Positions 31,406 to 44,500 of a stretch of DNA of 64,000 nt are shown here, one piece after another (positions within the stretch are counted from its first letter, which is position 1; every line of letters begins with the position of its first letter). Location: positions 42,607,554-42,671,553 of the forward strand of contig NC_044013.1 in the NCBI RefSeq assembly GCF_900496995.4. Direction: 5' to 3'. The notes below the pieces were generated by a model that was not told where the DNA came from, did not search any database, and worked only from the letters and a program-made list of their open reading frames with translations. Source of the stretch: Aquila chrysaetos chrysaetos. Its lineage: Eukaryota > Chordata > Aves > Accipitriformes > Accipitridae. Position numbers and translations under genes: made by a program.

Positions 31406-34400
31406 TAATGACAATGGTGAGGGTTTGTGTCATAGACTGGGTGCCACATACCACCCTGGGATAGTATGTACAAGTCTTACACTAAATAGTGAGACTACAC
31501 TAAATACCAAACATACCAGAAATGGAAGAGAAAGCCTGTGACACGTGGGTTGTGAGGGATCCAGGAGTTATATGATAAGAACTTTTTAAAGGTTATAGGT
31601 GACCCACTTCTGTTGGTCTTATTTTTCAGTGCTTGCTGGACTCCTTTTTAGTTTCTGCAGATTTAAGCTATATTAAAAGCAGCAGTTTAGGGTGAAAAGC
31701 ATAATGTTTCTTTTGCCACGTCCTGATCTAGGCAGTGTAAGATTGCACGTCAAGTGATGACAGGGCAGAGTGGAAAATTTCATAATGTGAATAACTGAAG
31801 GTGAAAATGAAAGTTAGGATAAGTGTTAAATTTATACTGCTGTGCCAGTAAACCCATCCCTTCCTGTCTGCTAGTTGTAAGAGTTCAGCCAAATTCAGAA
31901 ATGCAGTAATAACAAAATTCCCTCATCAGCCACCCTTTCAAAATTCCCATGTGTGCGTATTACAAACATTGACAAGGAAGTGGAGGAGGAACAAAGCAAT
32001 CAGACAACCAATAACCAGATTTCTTTGTGCCTGGACGCACGTTGTCTTGCACAGAAGTTACTTCTGAAACATACTGACCCAGCCACAGGATCCTCAGCCA
32101 CAGCTGCAGCAATAAAGACTAGCTACTAACAGATTAAAGCAAAAAAGTAAAATAGCAATTGGCAGTTGATTGGGCATAAAAACTGGTGCCCTGCATGTGG
32201 CTGTCTGCTGGGCTGCATGCGTACTGGACTGTGTGCCCTACACACCTTGACATAATTTCATTACATTTAGCCTATTGAAGATGTCACTGTCTGGAGCATA
32301 AGGAAAAGCTGGCATGTGGATAGGGAAAATGTATAGAACAGTGTTTGTTATCTCTGATCCTGCAATTCATGCTTGTCACAGCAGAATGTAAAGAAAGATG
32401 ACCTGAAAATGACCATGTGCAAAAAGATTTTTTTTCTTGAGAAATAACAGCGAACTACAGAATTACAAATGTGTTCTCATTTAGTAAAAGCATGGTCTGA
32501 GGAAGAAACTCCAATTTAAGTAACAGAACACTAGTTGATGTCAGTAGGATACAGAAATTTCTAATCCAGATCAGATAATACAAGAGATTTAAATATTGGT
32601 TTTCAAAAAACAAACCATAAATTTCTGGGCTGAAATGAAGAACAGAATATTGAAGTATGAAAGTAACTTAAGTTCAGAAAGTTAAGAATACCTTAAACAA
32701 AAGGGAAGAGAAGCTAAAATTCAGCCTAAGAAATCACAAGGACTATTTTTATAGGGTAAAACTGCATCCTGTATTTCTGCGCTGTTTTTCATCCAAAGAT
32801 ATTAAGATATTGCTAAAACACATACAGAATTTTGATCTCTCGGCACAGTCCCTAACCACAGTGTGAAGGAACATACAGCCAATTGTATTATTTCTCACGG
32901 GAATATGCTAGAAATATCATTGAAACAATATACTTCCATAGAAGCTGCTCCAAAAACTGCAAAGTTGAAGAGAATGCTATAGTTCTGGAGGTTGATTTAG
33001 CCACCCTACAAACTCCTTGAGTAGAGTTCTAAGTCTCTGTTATCATGTGTTATCAAGAAGGGTAGATCACATTCTTCAGCTTAACAGGACTTGAAAACTT
33101 ACCTGCAATTCATACCAAATAAATGTTTAAAGTCAGTCTGGGCAATGATGAGGGCTATTAATCCAGTGTTCTACCACTGATTTCTGAAATGTGGGGTTTT
33201 TTGTTTCTTACCTTTTACATAACTTTCTTCTAAATGACTGATTTCACATGTTTACATTAGACTCCAGTGTAATTACAAAATACAGTCCATGCTTTGCATG
33301 AGATGTGAACAGAGACTCTTTCTTCAGAGTTTAATGAACTCTGAAAAAGGTTATTATTGAGTCTGTTGGGAAGTCCACCAACATACCCAGAGCCTGAAGT
33401 TCACACTTAATGCAGTCTATTTCTGCCATATTCTGTTTTGGAAGCACATAGGCATAATATTAAAATAATGAAAATCACTTTTTTGCTTAATACGAAAACA
33501 AGTAATACACACTCAGGATAACCTTAGATGCAAACAGAAGCAACAGTGCTCCATCCTGGATTAAGGAAGTAGGAAGATAAATCATTAGAAAATTATTAAT
33601 GATCTTACCCGTATCAGGAAATAATCAGAAAACATGCTTTTGAGTCCCTTTTTTTTTTTTCCTCACAGCATAATCTTTTCATTATCATTCCCTTGTTTAC
33701 TGTAGACTCACTGTGAGCATAGGCAATGACAACGTTCACAGCAATTTCTTTTTCTCTTTCCTTTGGGGACTGTGCTGAGGTCTTTACCTCTGGAGCTCTG
33801 ATCAACTGGAAAGCATGTTTTCTCTGCTAAAGCATCACTAATCCTCCTGTCAGCCTTTCCCACAAAACCTCTGCTGTGTACAACTGTAAAATTTTCCTTG
33901 TCCTCCTGTACTGGACCCAGAGACTGCATTTCTCATTCTTCTCAATTTCTCTCACCCTACTTATCTCCATATTTGAGTGCCTTCCTGACTGGCATGTTGA
34001 TACTGAGTGCTGCTGTGCACATTTTGAAAAGATGCTGACCATCATTTCTTTGACTTGGGCCAACGGAAATTGGTCTTAGGCACAAGTTCAGACATTGGTT
34101 GAATTTCATTCCCAAAGCAAGTGTTTGCATTCGCTGTACTATTGCATCCCAGTCTGAAAATTCTGGTTCTGAAGAACATGGACCAATTGTGATATCCAGA
34201 GAAGGATGGATCATCATCCAGTTCTGTATTTCCCCACTGAGGAACAATCACGAAGCTGAATTTGAAGGGGATGAAATCAAGAGAAAATAAGAGCATATTC
34301 ATAAATAATTTTGTCTTCTGAAAGTGCACTGCTTCCTTATTTATGCCATTAAACCATGTGCTTGCTTTATGAAGCAATTGTGAGATTTTTCCTTTCATAG

Positions 34401-36048
34401 AGTCTGTGATGTTGGTTGGCTAAAGAATGCTAAAATGAATTCACAAGATATTACTAAGTCATTATCAAAACATTATCAAAACTGCTGAACTCTTTACAAT
34501 GTTTGCAGCAGTTGCAACTGCTGGAGCAGTTGATCTGCTTAAGATTGAGAAAGAATCATCAGGCATCTTGCTCATTTGCTCCAAAAATCTTAAAATGACT
34601 CCACTAAACAGTCCAAATCAAGTAAAAAGAAACTATTTCAAGCTACCCGATCTGCATATTTACCATGTCTTTCCTTCTATCAAGTCATACTTTATGCAAA
34701 TCTCTAGAATTTTTCTATAATTGATTCCTTCTAAACGACCAGCAAGGAACTTTTCACAAAAACTGCCTAATATTTCTATGTCAATACTGTCCCAGCCTGC
34801 TTATCTGTTTGATAAGAAAAGGCATTAAATGCATGGATAGATCAAGAAGGAAATAGCCACAGGAACATCTCCCACATCTAGAAATGATAAATCTCATTCT
34901 GCTGACCACATTACTGATCAACCTTTTGTACCCACTCTGACTGTGGTTGTGCACTGTAACTAAGCCCACAAATAAGCCTTCTCTAACCAAGCAATATTCT
35001 GGAAAACATCAGATGTGGAAATAGACGTCTGAGTAGTCGACAATTCATCCTCACAGCTTGCCTGTGCAATGCAAAGCACTCCTTTTTGTAACCATGCATA
35101 CTTCTTTGGGTCAACCTGTTTTGCAAGACTTAAATTTATCAGAAGTGTTTTAAAAATTTTTTAGTTTTTGTAACAGTCTACCATGAACGATGATATAATC
35201 TCCATATAAAGCCTGGCAGAGAGAGGCATTCATTATGCTAGCATCTCAAATATGTCAGTTGTATGACAAAAAAAAAAAAAAGAAAAAAAAAAAAAAAGAA
35301 GAAAACCCCTCATCTGTTGTACCACTTTCTGGAATGGAAGATTTTCTTTGATCCTCTGGGTCCTGATATACTTACCAATATTTACTACACTAAGAGCCAG
35401 TGTGAAAAATTTGATAGAAACTGGTATATTTGGTTTTGGAAAAGAAGATGGGTGTGTTTTATATGGCTTCTAAATTTAAATTTTTTAGTCCATGTGGGAT
35501 CTGTCCCTTTTTTCCTAATTAGAATTAGTAGCGAAGCCTTCCTGCCTCAGTCCTTTAGTAAATAAGTGTTCCCTCCCACTACTATCTGGAAGAGAAGTAC
35601 ACCTAGTTAATGAGTTCATTTCCCCTCACATCAGTCTCTCACCTGCTAAATATAGTACATGAGAACTCTCCACCAGAAAGGGAGAATAATTTGCAATCCC
35701 TAACTACAAGATTTCCCTGTCCATTCCTTTGTTTTTTATTGAAACATATAGCATTGTTGAAACAATTTCAGTAAAACTCATGTGCTTATCTTTATTGCTG
35801 ACCTGTAAGTCTCTAACTTTTCCTTTACACCAGCCTTTACCTACTCCCTACTCAGTTTTCTTTTTGCTGCATACTCGAGCATCAAACTCTGGTCAGCATA
35901 GCTTAGCCTACACAAAATCATAGTATGTTCAGCTGCTTTCCATTGTTTCCTGGACAGAGACAGGGCTTTTATCAGGAAGTTTTATGGCTCTGCTTTGTCC
36001 TCATGAGCCTTTTTACTGTTTAAGTTGTTTTTAATGACTACTTGCAAA

Positions 36049-36053
36049 GTACA
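36049..36053. repeat. Target-site duplication of the LTR, left copy
   Basis: GTACA directly abuts the TG terminus of the LTR and is repeated at 37203-37207. Confidence 0.85.
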
Positions 36054-37202
36054 TGTAGTGGGCTGACCCTGGCTGGACACCAGGTGCCCACCAAAGCCAT
36101 TCTATCACTCCCCCCTCCTCAGGTGGACAGGGAAGAGAAAAATATAACAAAGGGCTCGTGGGTGGAGATAAGGACAGGAGAGATCACTCACCAATTACCA
36201 TCACAGGCAAAACAGACTCAGCTTAGGGAAAATTAACTCAGTTTATTACCAATCAACCAGAGTAGGGTAATGAGAAATAAAACCAAGTGTCAAAACACCT
36301 TCCCTCCACCCCTCACTTCTTCCCAGGCACAACTTCACTCCCAGATTCTCTACCTACCCCCCCCCCAGCGGCACAGGGGGACAGGGAATGGGGTTTACAG
36401 TAAGTTCACCACACATTATTTCTGCCGCTTCATCCTCCTCAGGGTCAGGACTCATCACACTCTTCCCCTGCTCCAGCGTGGGGTCCCTCCCATGGGAGAC
36501 AGTCCTCCACAAACTCCTCCAACATGGATCCTTCCCACGGGCTGCAGTTCTTCACGCACTGCTCCAGCATGGGTCCTTTCCACAGGGTGCAGTCCTTCAG
36601 GAGCACACTGCTCCAGCGTGGGTCCCCCACGGGGTCACAAGTCCTGCCAGAAAACCTGCTCCATAGGCTCCTCTCTCCACGATCCGCAGGTCCTGCCAGG
36701 AGCCTGCTCCAGCGCGGGCTTCCCATGGGGTCACAGCCTCCTTCGGGCACCCACCTGCTCCGATGTGGGGTCCTCCCCGGGCTGCCGGTGGAGATCTGCT
36801 CCACCGTGGACCTCCATGGGCTGCAGGGGGACAGCCTGCCTCACCATGGTCTTCACCACGGGCTGCAGGGGAATCTCTGCTCTGGCACCTGGAGCATCTC
36901 CTCCACCTCCTTCTTCACTGACCTGGGGGTCTGCAGGGCTTTTTCTCTTACATATTCTCACTCCTCTCTCCGGCTGCCATTTCTGTCTGTCCCAGCAAGT
37001 TTTTTTTCCTTCTTAAATATGTTATCACAGAGGTGCTACCACTATCGCTGATTGGCTCGGCCTTGGCCAGCAGCAGGTCTGTCTCGGAGCCGGCTGGCAT
37101 TGGCTCTGTCGGACACAGGGGAAGCTTCCAGCAGCTTCTCACAGAAGCCACCCCTGTAACCCCCGCCCCGCTACCAAAACCTTGCCACGCAAAGCCAATA
37201 CA
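36054..37202 (-). mobile_element. Solo LTR of an avian endogenous retrovirus, 1149 bp
   Basis: Bounded by TG...CA on both strands (minus-strand ends TGTATTGGCTTTGCG and GCCCACTACA) and flanked by 5-bp GTACA duplications. On the minus strand it has a CCAAT box (37051-37055), a TATA-like TATTTAAGA (37012-37020) and an AATAAA poly(A) signal (36242-36247), in LTR order. No gag, pol or env or second LTR adjoins, so it is a solo LTR left by recombination. A 5-bp duplication is usual for ERVL-type elements, but class is not proven. I recognise similar sequence as dispersed in bird genomes. Open frames inside it (for example 36270-37016 plus strand) are not genes. Confidence 0.88.
36466..36900. repeat. 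Degenerate 40-50-bp tandem array inside the LTR
   Basis: Roughly ten units begin with variants of CTGCTCCAGCGTGGGTCC, followed by CCACGGGCTGCAGTCCT-like sequence. Units vary in length and differ by many substitutions, so the array is old or was built within the family before insertion. It is GC-rich and lacks stops on several frames, which creates the long spurious frames. Confidence 0.8.
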
Positions 37203-37207
37203 GTACA
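37203..37207. repeat. Target-site duplication of the LTR, right copy
   Basis: GTACA, identical to 36049-36053, immediately follows the CA terminus of the LTR. Confidence 0.85.
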
Positions 37208-38080
37208 ACAGTTAGGCCAGTCTTGCCTAAGCCTGCACAACTTTCAACGTCTGTGAAAATTACAACACATTTTCAAAACTTTCAGTGAGAGTGAAATTAC
37301 CTTCCCTCTGTTAGTGTTAGGGGGGGAAAAAAGCTAGTGCTAGAGGGTTTGTGGTAATGAGCTTACAACTCCTTTAGTAGCAACTATCTACCTTCCCCTA
37401 CCAAAAAAGACAATTTCCATGGCACATTCTTCTGCATCTTCAGAGTATTTTTTGTCAGTTTTCATTAATTTTGAGCTGCAAGTCCAGCTAAATACTTATA
37501 CATCAAAATACAGACAATTTACCCTATTATTCTCTGTTGATTATACCAGAAAGCAAGCTTCTGCCAATCTGCTGCCAGTTCCAATTCATGGAGTAAATCT
37601 TTGGACTAATTTAGGAAATTTTGTCTCTTACCACAAATCTAAATAAAGACTTTAGTCTGAACATATCTTCTCACTACATCTTTTTTTCATTTGTTTGTTG
37701 ATCATTCAATGATTATATGAATTGGAGAAACATTAATCCTAAACTGTCAGTCAGCAGGAAGGAAGCAGTCTTTAACCTGCAAACTCCTATTCAGGCAGTG
37801 CTGTTAAAACGTGATGCTTACTTGTGTCCTTGATGCTCTTTCTCTTCGTTACGTACGAAAGTTATGTTCTAAGAATACGTTCACACACATTCTGACTAAT
37901 TCTCCACCATTAAATAAAACAACCATTTCCTTATTTGAAGCTGCCTAGCAAACGAAACCAACATGTACGTGAACTTTAGGCAGTTGCTGAAATATGGTAC
38001 ACTCAATAGTGCTGGGATTTATGGAATATTCCTCAAACATAACTCCCATAACTCAAAGTCAGTAAAGAAACTTTCATCAT

Positions 38081-38572
38081 GCATAGGATTATAGGAGAAT
38101 GCAGGTTGGAAGGGACCTCAGCATTTCATCTAGTCCAACCACCTGCTCAGAACAGGGTCAGCTATGAGGTCAGACCAGGTTGCTCAGGGCTTGATCCAGG
38201 GTGATCTTGAAGACTCCAAGGAAGAAGACTGCACAACATATCTGTGCAACCTATTCTACTGCTAGACTGTCCTCTTGGGGAAAAAGTTTCTCATCATACC
38301 CAGTCTGGACTTCTCATTTCAACTTCTGCCCATTGCTTCTCATCTTCCCACCATACACCACTGTGAAGAGCCTGGCTCCATCTCCTTAATGGCTTCCTTA
38401 AAGTTACTGGAAGGCTGTGATTAGCTCCCCTGGGTCTTTTCTTCTTGAGGCTGAACAAGCCTGGTTCCTTCAGCCTCTCCTCATGAGGCATATGCCCCAG
38501 CCTTGATCATCTTCGTGGCCCTCCACTGAACCCACTCTTGTATTGGAGGCCCAAACTGGACACATTATTCTA
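38081..38572 (-). mobile_element. CR1 LINE 3' fragment
   Basis: Read on the plus strand it begins with GGATTATAGGAGAATGCAGG TTGGAAGGGACCTCAGC, the inverted CR1 3' end, and continues through ATCTAGTCCAACCACCTGCT, GTTGCTCAGGGC and the reverse-transcriptase tail near GCTGAACAAGCCTGGTTCC to about 38570. 5'-truncated and moderately diverged. Confidence 0.93.
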
Positions 38573-41500
38573 GCAGTAAAAGATGCAGATATTCTAATTG
38601 CACTGCTTTTCCTACCTCACTCTCTTTCTATAGGAATTCCAGGCTAGGGACATACCATTTAGCTTGTTTTTCATTCGGCAAGCAAACATACTGCTTATTT
38701 ACACAACTCTTGACCACGCTAACAGAGAAGATTGCCTTTGAAGCTGCATTTGGAAGAGGGAACATCCCTTGGGAGTTTGAAAAGTCACTTATTAAAAGTA
38801 AAAAATAATAGAGATGTGGAAGACCGTGTGTTGATACATAGTAAGGTCAGATTCTAGAAAGTGATAGATGGCTTTATAAAGTGGGTTACATCATAGGGTT
38901 TAATCTATACTAAGCAGTCCTAGTAAAAACATCGAAGGATTGTTACAGATTAATTAGCAGGTGCTATTATTATCCATAACAATTTTTGTCTCTATTCCCC
39001 ATAGGATAAGATGCAAAATAATCACTTCATGCAGTCTAAATGCTTCATCTAACTATCACAGTAAGGGGGTATTTGGACCACAGCCACCAAAGCAAAAGGA
39101 GCTGATGTAGACTCTGTACTTCACTGTTAAGTGACAGAAATAGTAAGATTTTTGGTCAAAACCATGTTCTTGCCTCATCTTGTTTCTGTGATGATTTGCT
39201 TTGGCTTAGTCATCTGAAACCTGGCAGAAAGGAATGTAAATGGGAATTTTCTGTGACTTTACAACACTGTCCATAAGGTTAAAGCAGCTCAAGAGAGCTC
39301 TCTGACCAGCACAAGCTGAAAACCACTATGTTATTTCCTTCTCTCATGTACCAGCTTCTAAGAATTAATTAGAATCTGAGTTGTTCACCTTCCTAGCAGG
39401 GCTCGCAGGGATCAGTATTTCCTGTATTTCCACAAAGCGTCAAAACCCTCATCCAACATAACATCTCCGATCCTGATTTCCTCCTATGTTTTTGCTTTTG
39501 AAATCCCATTTCTTTTCAATGGGAGAACAAATCTGCATGTATGAAAGACAGATGACTGGCATCCTGAAATGACTTCCCAGTGATAAGAGATAAATCCTCA
39601 CAGTTAACAAAGTCTTGATTTGGTAGAATGACCATATCAGGAAAGATGAATTCTCAAGTACATAATGATACACCCAAGGTTTCTTTCTGCCTACACAATG
39701 CCTGATATCTCTGGATAAGGAACTAAGAAATGATAGCTCATGCATGATTTTGGTAGGTTTTTGTAATAAGTTCCTCATCTCAAATCAGTTCCTACCCAGT
39801 CAGAACACCACAACATCTTTGATTAATTAGCAGAAGTGAATGCACCATGGAGAATGAGTGATCATTTTCAAAGAGGTGTTCCAGGTCAGTGTTGATACAC
39901 ACAAATGAGCACAGTATAAACTAATGATCAGCAATCCATCAACTAATTTTTAAATAGACTGCAGGTTTTAATACTGATAAAGTTCAAAACGAGAAAAAGA
40001 GAATGCAGTTCTTCAGCACAGAAGACAGCAGCATAACTTTTAATATTTACTTTTCTAAAAGAGCATATAAACATGGGAAATGAAAGAAACAAATTAGTGG
40101 TCAAAGAAAGTTCAGAATCCTCTTTATGCCTTCCCCTTATTTAGCAGTTATAACTAGGAGTAATGCGTTTGCTTCCAGTCTCCAAGCTGACTTGCTGAAG
40201 GCCAATACATCCACAACATCAGATCCACCTCTTGAACTCAGCCCATCTGGACTACTGCAGAGAGTACGCTTTATAAAGCTGGATGAACAAAACTGTTTCA
40301 CTTTAATTCTAGTACAACATGATTAAGCATGGTATGTTTCTCTAAGTATTCAAGTTAGTGAAAAATGGTGCATTCAGAACCCATAAACAGGATGAAAAGT
40401 AAACATCCTGATAAGCAATTATCTAGAATGCCTTTGTTCTTATAAACAAAGACAGAACTTAATAGAGCATAAAGGCAAGATTTGTGTCTCCCAACTTTTC
40501 TTTTAAGAGACAGTCCCTATGAATTCCAGAGGTTCTTGGAGTGTTACAGAGTTCTACAGAGCAAAGTTATATAATTATGATCTGTGATTTCTTTCAAATA
40601 CTTATAAAATTGAAAACACTTTCTAAATAGTAAATAAAAAAATCCCCCACACATATAGTACAATAAAGTCAGCTGATTACAGGTTCAGTATGGTACCAAA
40701 CCTGTTCCTTTCAAAGTGTCTTTGTTAGATGAAAGAGTTTATGGTTCTGTTTCTCTCTCAACCAGACATGGATTTCATTCAAGTTAATTTTTATGCTAAA
40801 AACCACTCATATTGTGTACATTCTTTGTATTATTACATCAGCTATAAAACCTGCACCTTCACTTATGAATTAACTTTGAGGATGATGAACAAGTTATAGA
40901 GGACAGGGATTGGCTCTCCATCTCTTAAGTTTGATAATACACACTGGATGCCTTTTCACTGCATTTAATCAATTAGAAACTACCAGACTTGGTATAGTGT
41001 AACTGTGAGATGCTATAGGCTGTACTACATCAGTTGGGAGCAAAATTTGGAGATCTCTATATTTTTAAACCATGTTTCTGAAATAATTGTAAAATAATAA
41101 TTACCATTTTAGTACCTTCCTAATTCAGAGTCATGCTAGTAGGGGAATAACCATTTTACTGCTACTTGCCAACAGAGTCCCAACCAGAGAGGTGCTCAGT
41201 ACACTGAAATCATCAGGCTAAAGGAAGATGGTCAACACAACACTGGGAGTGGGAGTGAATGAGTATGTGAGAGAATCAGGTAGGTTAAGAGCTCTCATTG
41301 GTTCTTAAAAAAACCCCAGTATTGAGATCCACTATAAGTTGTTGTTTACTCTTGTCTTGCCCACAACAAGCCAATTGTTAATTGCAGTTACAAGCATGCA
41401 TCACTAGGAAGACAGTGAACCAGAAACCCTTCCACATAATCCAAACAGACAAGACAGAGTATGAAATAGCAGTCCAAAAAAGTGATCTTATTTTCCTGAG

Positions 41501-44500
41501 GTTATACGGCAACACAGTGAAACACATAAGACTATCACCAAGTATAATTTTTAAGTTCTCCCAAATTAAGCAATTAAAACAAATCTGATAATTACTTTTG
41601 AAAATCTTCGCCATAAAGCTGCAAGCTACTCTGTGAGATACTTCCAAGTAAGAGAGGACAAACTCTACAGAGCTCTTCAGGGAGAGAAGTCTCCAAGACT
41701 CAAGATGTGTCTGCATTCTGTACTGTAAACTGTGGTTAAACACACCATTTTGTGACCTCCAAAAAGAGGAGGAAAAACAGAAAATAAAAGAGAAAGCAGT
41801 CCTTGCAGTTGCACAATTGTGGAAAACTAAATGCTCTATTTTTAGGCATGCAAAAAAATCAGTCCTCAGATTGGTGAGTATGAGGGAGGTGCCGCCAGCA
41901 AATACAGCCTTTGCCTGTGTCTGCCATCATGATATAATATTTTCCAGACTACTAACTTCTGTCTGACGTTTGTTTTGAAACACAGTTTTCCTTGTTCCTT
42001 GTTTCATACCATCTGAGATACAGCTGACTTTGTGGATGAAATGACTACTGAGAAAATTAAAACTGAGAAAATCCCAGATTCTGTGTGATGTTACCTAAGA
42101 AGAACATGAGTCAACCTAATCAGTTACAAGAATTTATTGTCAATTTTGTATCTTTTAAAATCCGTTCTGTAGAATGGTGTTAATCAAAACACCAGCATTT
42201 TTAAAGTTCTTTCAAGAAGGATACTAAAGACTGTGCAAAAAATAAGCTGTAATAATAAAAGGAAAAAGTGCACTAGTTTTTAAACAGATGAAGCTGAACC
42301 CCAGCAAAAGGAAGCACACAAGTAATGAGGCTGTTCAATCTAATGTTGTGGGGCAACATCTGAAAGAAAATATTTTATATGAGGTAGTAAAGCACCCAAA
42401 GTTGTCTCAGAAATTACTGATTTAAAAAAAAAATTAAGTTAATCCATTTCAAAATGGATTAATGCAGAATATGAAGGCAGATTCTTCTGGGGGAAAAGGC
42501 ACCCAGGTTGATAGTTACAGAAGAAGGAAGTTAACTTCTTCGGCCTCTCAATTCATAGGTAAGGACAATATCCTTTTCATAATCTACTAGTTTACTTGAC
42601 TGTGCAGGATTACTCCCTTAAGTGTGCAGTGTCAGGAACCTCTCCGATCAATGATAAAAACAAACATTTTTAAGCTCTTAGCTGCAAGTGACAGATGCCT
42701 CCATCTGCTTCTAAACTTTTAAAAACTATTTCAAATATCAAACACAATTATGAGGAAAACAGAAAATATTCTTCAAAGAACAGGTTTTTTTAAAAGTTAA
42801 TGTGTCTGCCCTGATTAATCACAAGCTGAAAGGAGTACTTGATGACTAGTGTATACTTCAGTTAACACTATTTCATAAAACCTGGCTTGACAGAAGTATA
42901 AGATAAATTAATCAAATAATAGAAAAGTTGAAAGATGCACCAGCTGGCTCATACTCAAGAAGAAATACATCACCTCTGAACAGTAAGACAGACTGCAGTA
43001 AAGCAAATGACCAAATGGGGAGCACAGTACAGTGTCAAGCCATTTTCATGTGTTATTGACTTGCTTTACAACACAGTTCTTGACAGAGAGACTACTCGCA
43101 CATTTCAAATAAACATATGCTATTTTGGATGACGCTGATGGACACTACACTGTGGATCATAAAGCTCTAAAGACTCGTTCTTAGAGTTTAAGGTCAAGGA
43201 CTCTCATAATGAATGAATATTATGATATTGAATGTCTAAGACTCACAGCCACTGTGCTGCCCGTTCGGTTTGCATCTTATCAGAGCTTTATATGAAGGCA
43301 CAATTTGTAATGCCAAGTTAAAAGCTATTCTCAAATAAGAAACTGTGTCCCTTAAAAAAAGATCACAGTGAATACTATTTGTTTCTCTCAGAAATACTGT
43401 GCTTACTTGTTCTTTATAGTATCGCAGTAAAGTCACTTCCTTATAACATTTGAAAATGAGCCAAATACCATAGAAGAGATGTTTTTGTTTAGCATCAAAT
43501 TCTTAAGCTCATGTGTCTCTAATCAAAAGGCAATGCCTGTGACATAATGAACCAAATGAAAAAGAGTTTACAAAGTGCTAAAGCTAAAGAATGGTTTAAA
43601 GAATATTCAATTATTGACAAAACGTGCTAAGCAAAGCCTGGCTGGGGATGGAAGTATTCTATTCAGTACCCACAGGGCTCAAATGACTTCCAGTGACAAG
43701 AGTGAATTGAAATCAGAAACACTTCTGACATAAGAATGTGATCAGAAATATATACATCTCTTTAACCATGTGAAGTGCAGAATACTACCCTGTATTTTAG
43801 ATAAACCACAAATTTACAATCTTTTCCATACCAAAATCTTATATGAACAAATTAAAAAAAAAAAAAAAGGAAAGATTTTCACTACGCAGAAAGCTTCTAC
43901 ATCAAGGCTTCAAGGCTGGTAATAACAAAAGTAGACTCTGACATTTGTCTGTGGGCTTAAGAGCAAGAACCTATACACAAAACAAAACACATTGACTAAC
44001 CCACTGCCATTGTTCCAATTATGTTACTTCCATATTTGTAATGTACAAATTATTTCCACACAATTTCAGCTTTAGGTTCCCAACATTTTATAAATATATA
44101 TACACAAAAGAAAGTATAGCACCAAATTTGGTTTTGTCCTTAGACTGAACATTGGTAACTCTATAACCTGGAGCTAATAACTAAGAACTTTTTTCTCAAT
44201 TTTCCTTAGCTAAAACGTGATCTAAATAACCTGTTTCTCCATACTTCAAGAATTAAAAGCATGATCCCAAACTATTAAACAGAAGTCTCCCAACTGCCTT
44301 TTCCTTGTTCTAATGTTTGCCTTGCATAACAAGCTGCCTGTGAAACCCTCTATCTAGCTTAACTGACAGAGTTGTCTGTACACAACCTTTGAACAATTAA
44401 TTCCACTCAACTCTTCTAATTGTAGAGGAGTACTTGGAAGTTATTGACTCAGGTCTTACAGTAACCAGCTGCAAAACTTATTACCAGAAGGTAGTTGTGT

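Larger units (their letters stand above)
27860..36048. other. Gene-free intergenic stretch upstream of NOS2
   Basis: No exon with conserved coding content or RNA gene recognised. It contains old-repeat traces listed separately, an A-rich run at about 35268-35300, and short unconserved open frames (for example 34042-34398 on the minus strand). Distal NOS2 enhancers could lie here but cannot be identified by eye. Confidence 0.5.

Noticed and set aside
34042-34398. 118-codon minus-strand frame
   Set aside because: No family resemblance, several competing frames in the same place, and no splice or promoter context.
35268-35300. A-rich run as a retrocopy or SINE tail
   Set aside because: No poly(A) signal or repeat body upstream; interrupted by G, consistent with simple sequence.
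36270-37051. Long open frames on both strands (248, 175, 119 and 76 codons) as possible genes
   Set aside because: All lie inside the solo LTR and arise from its stop-poor, GC-rich repeat array; no known domain or splice context.
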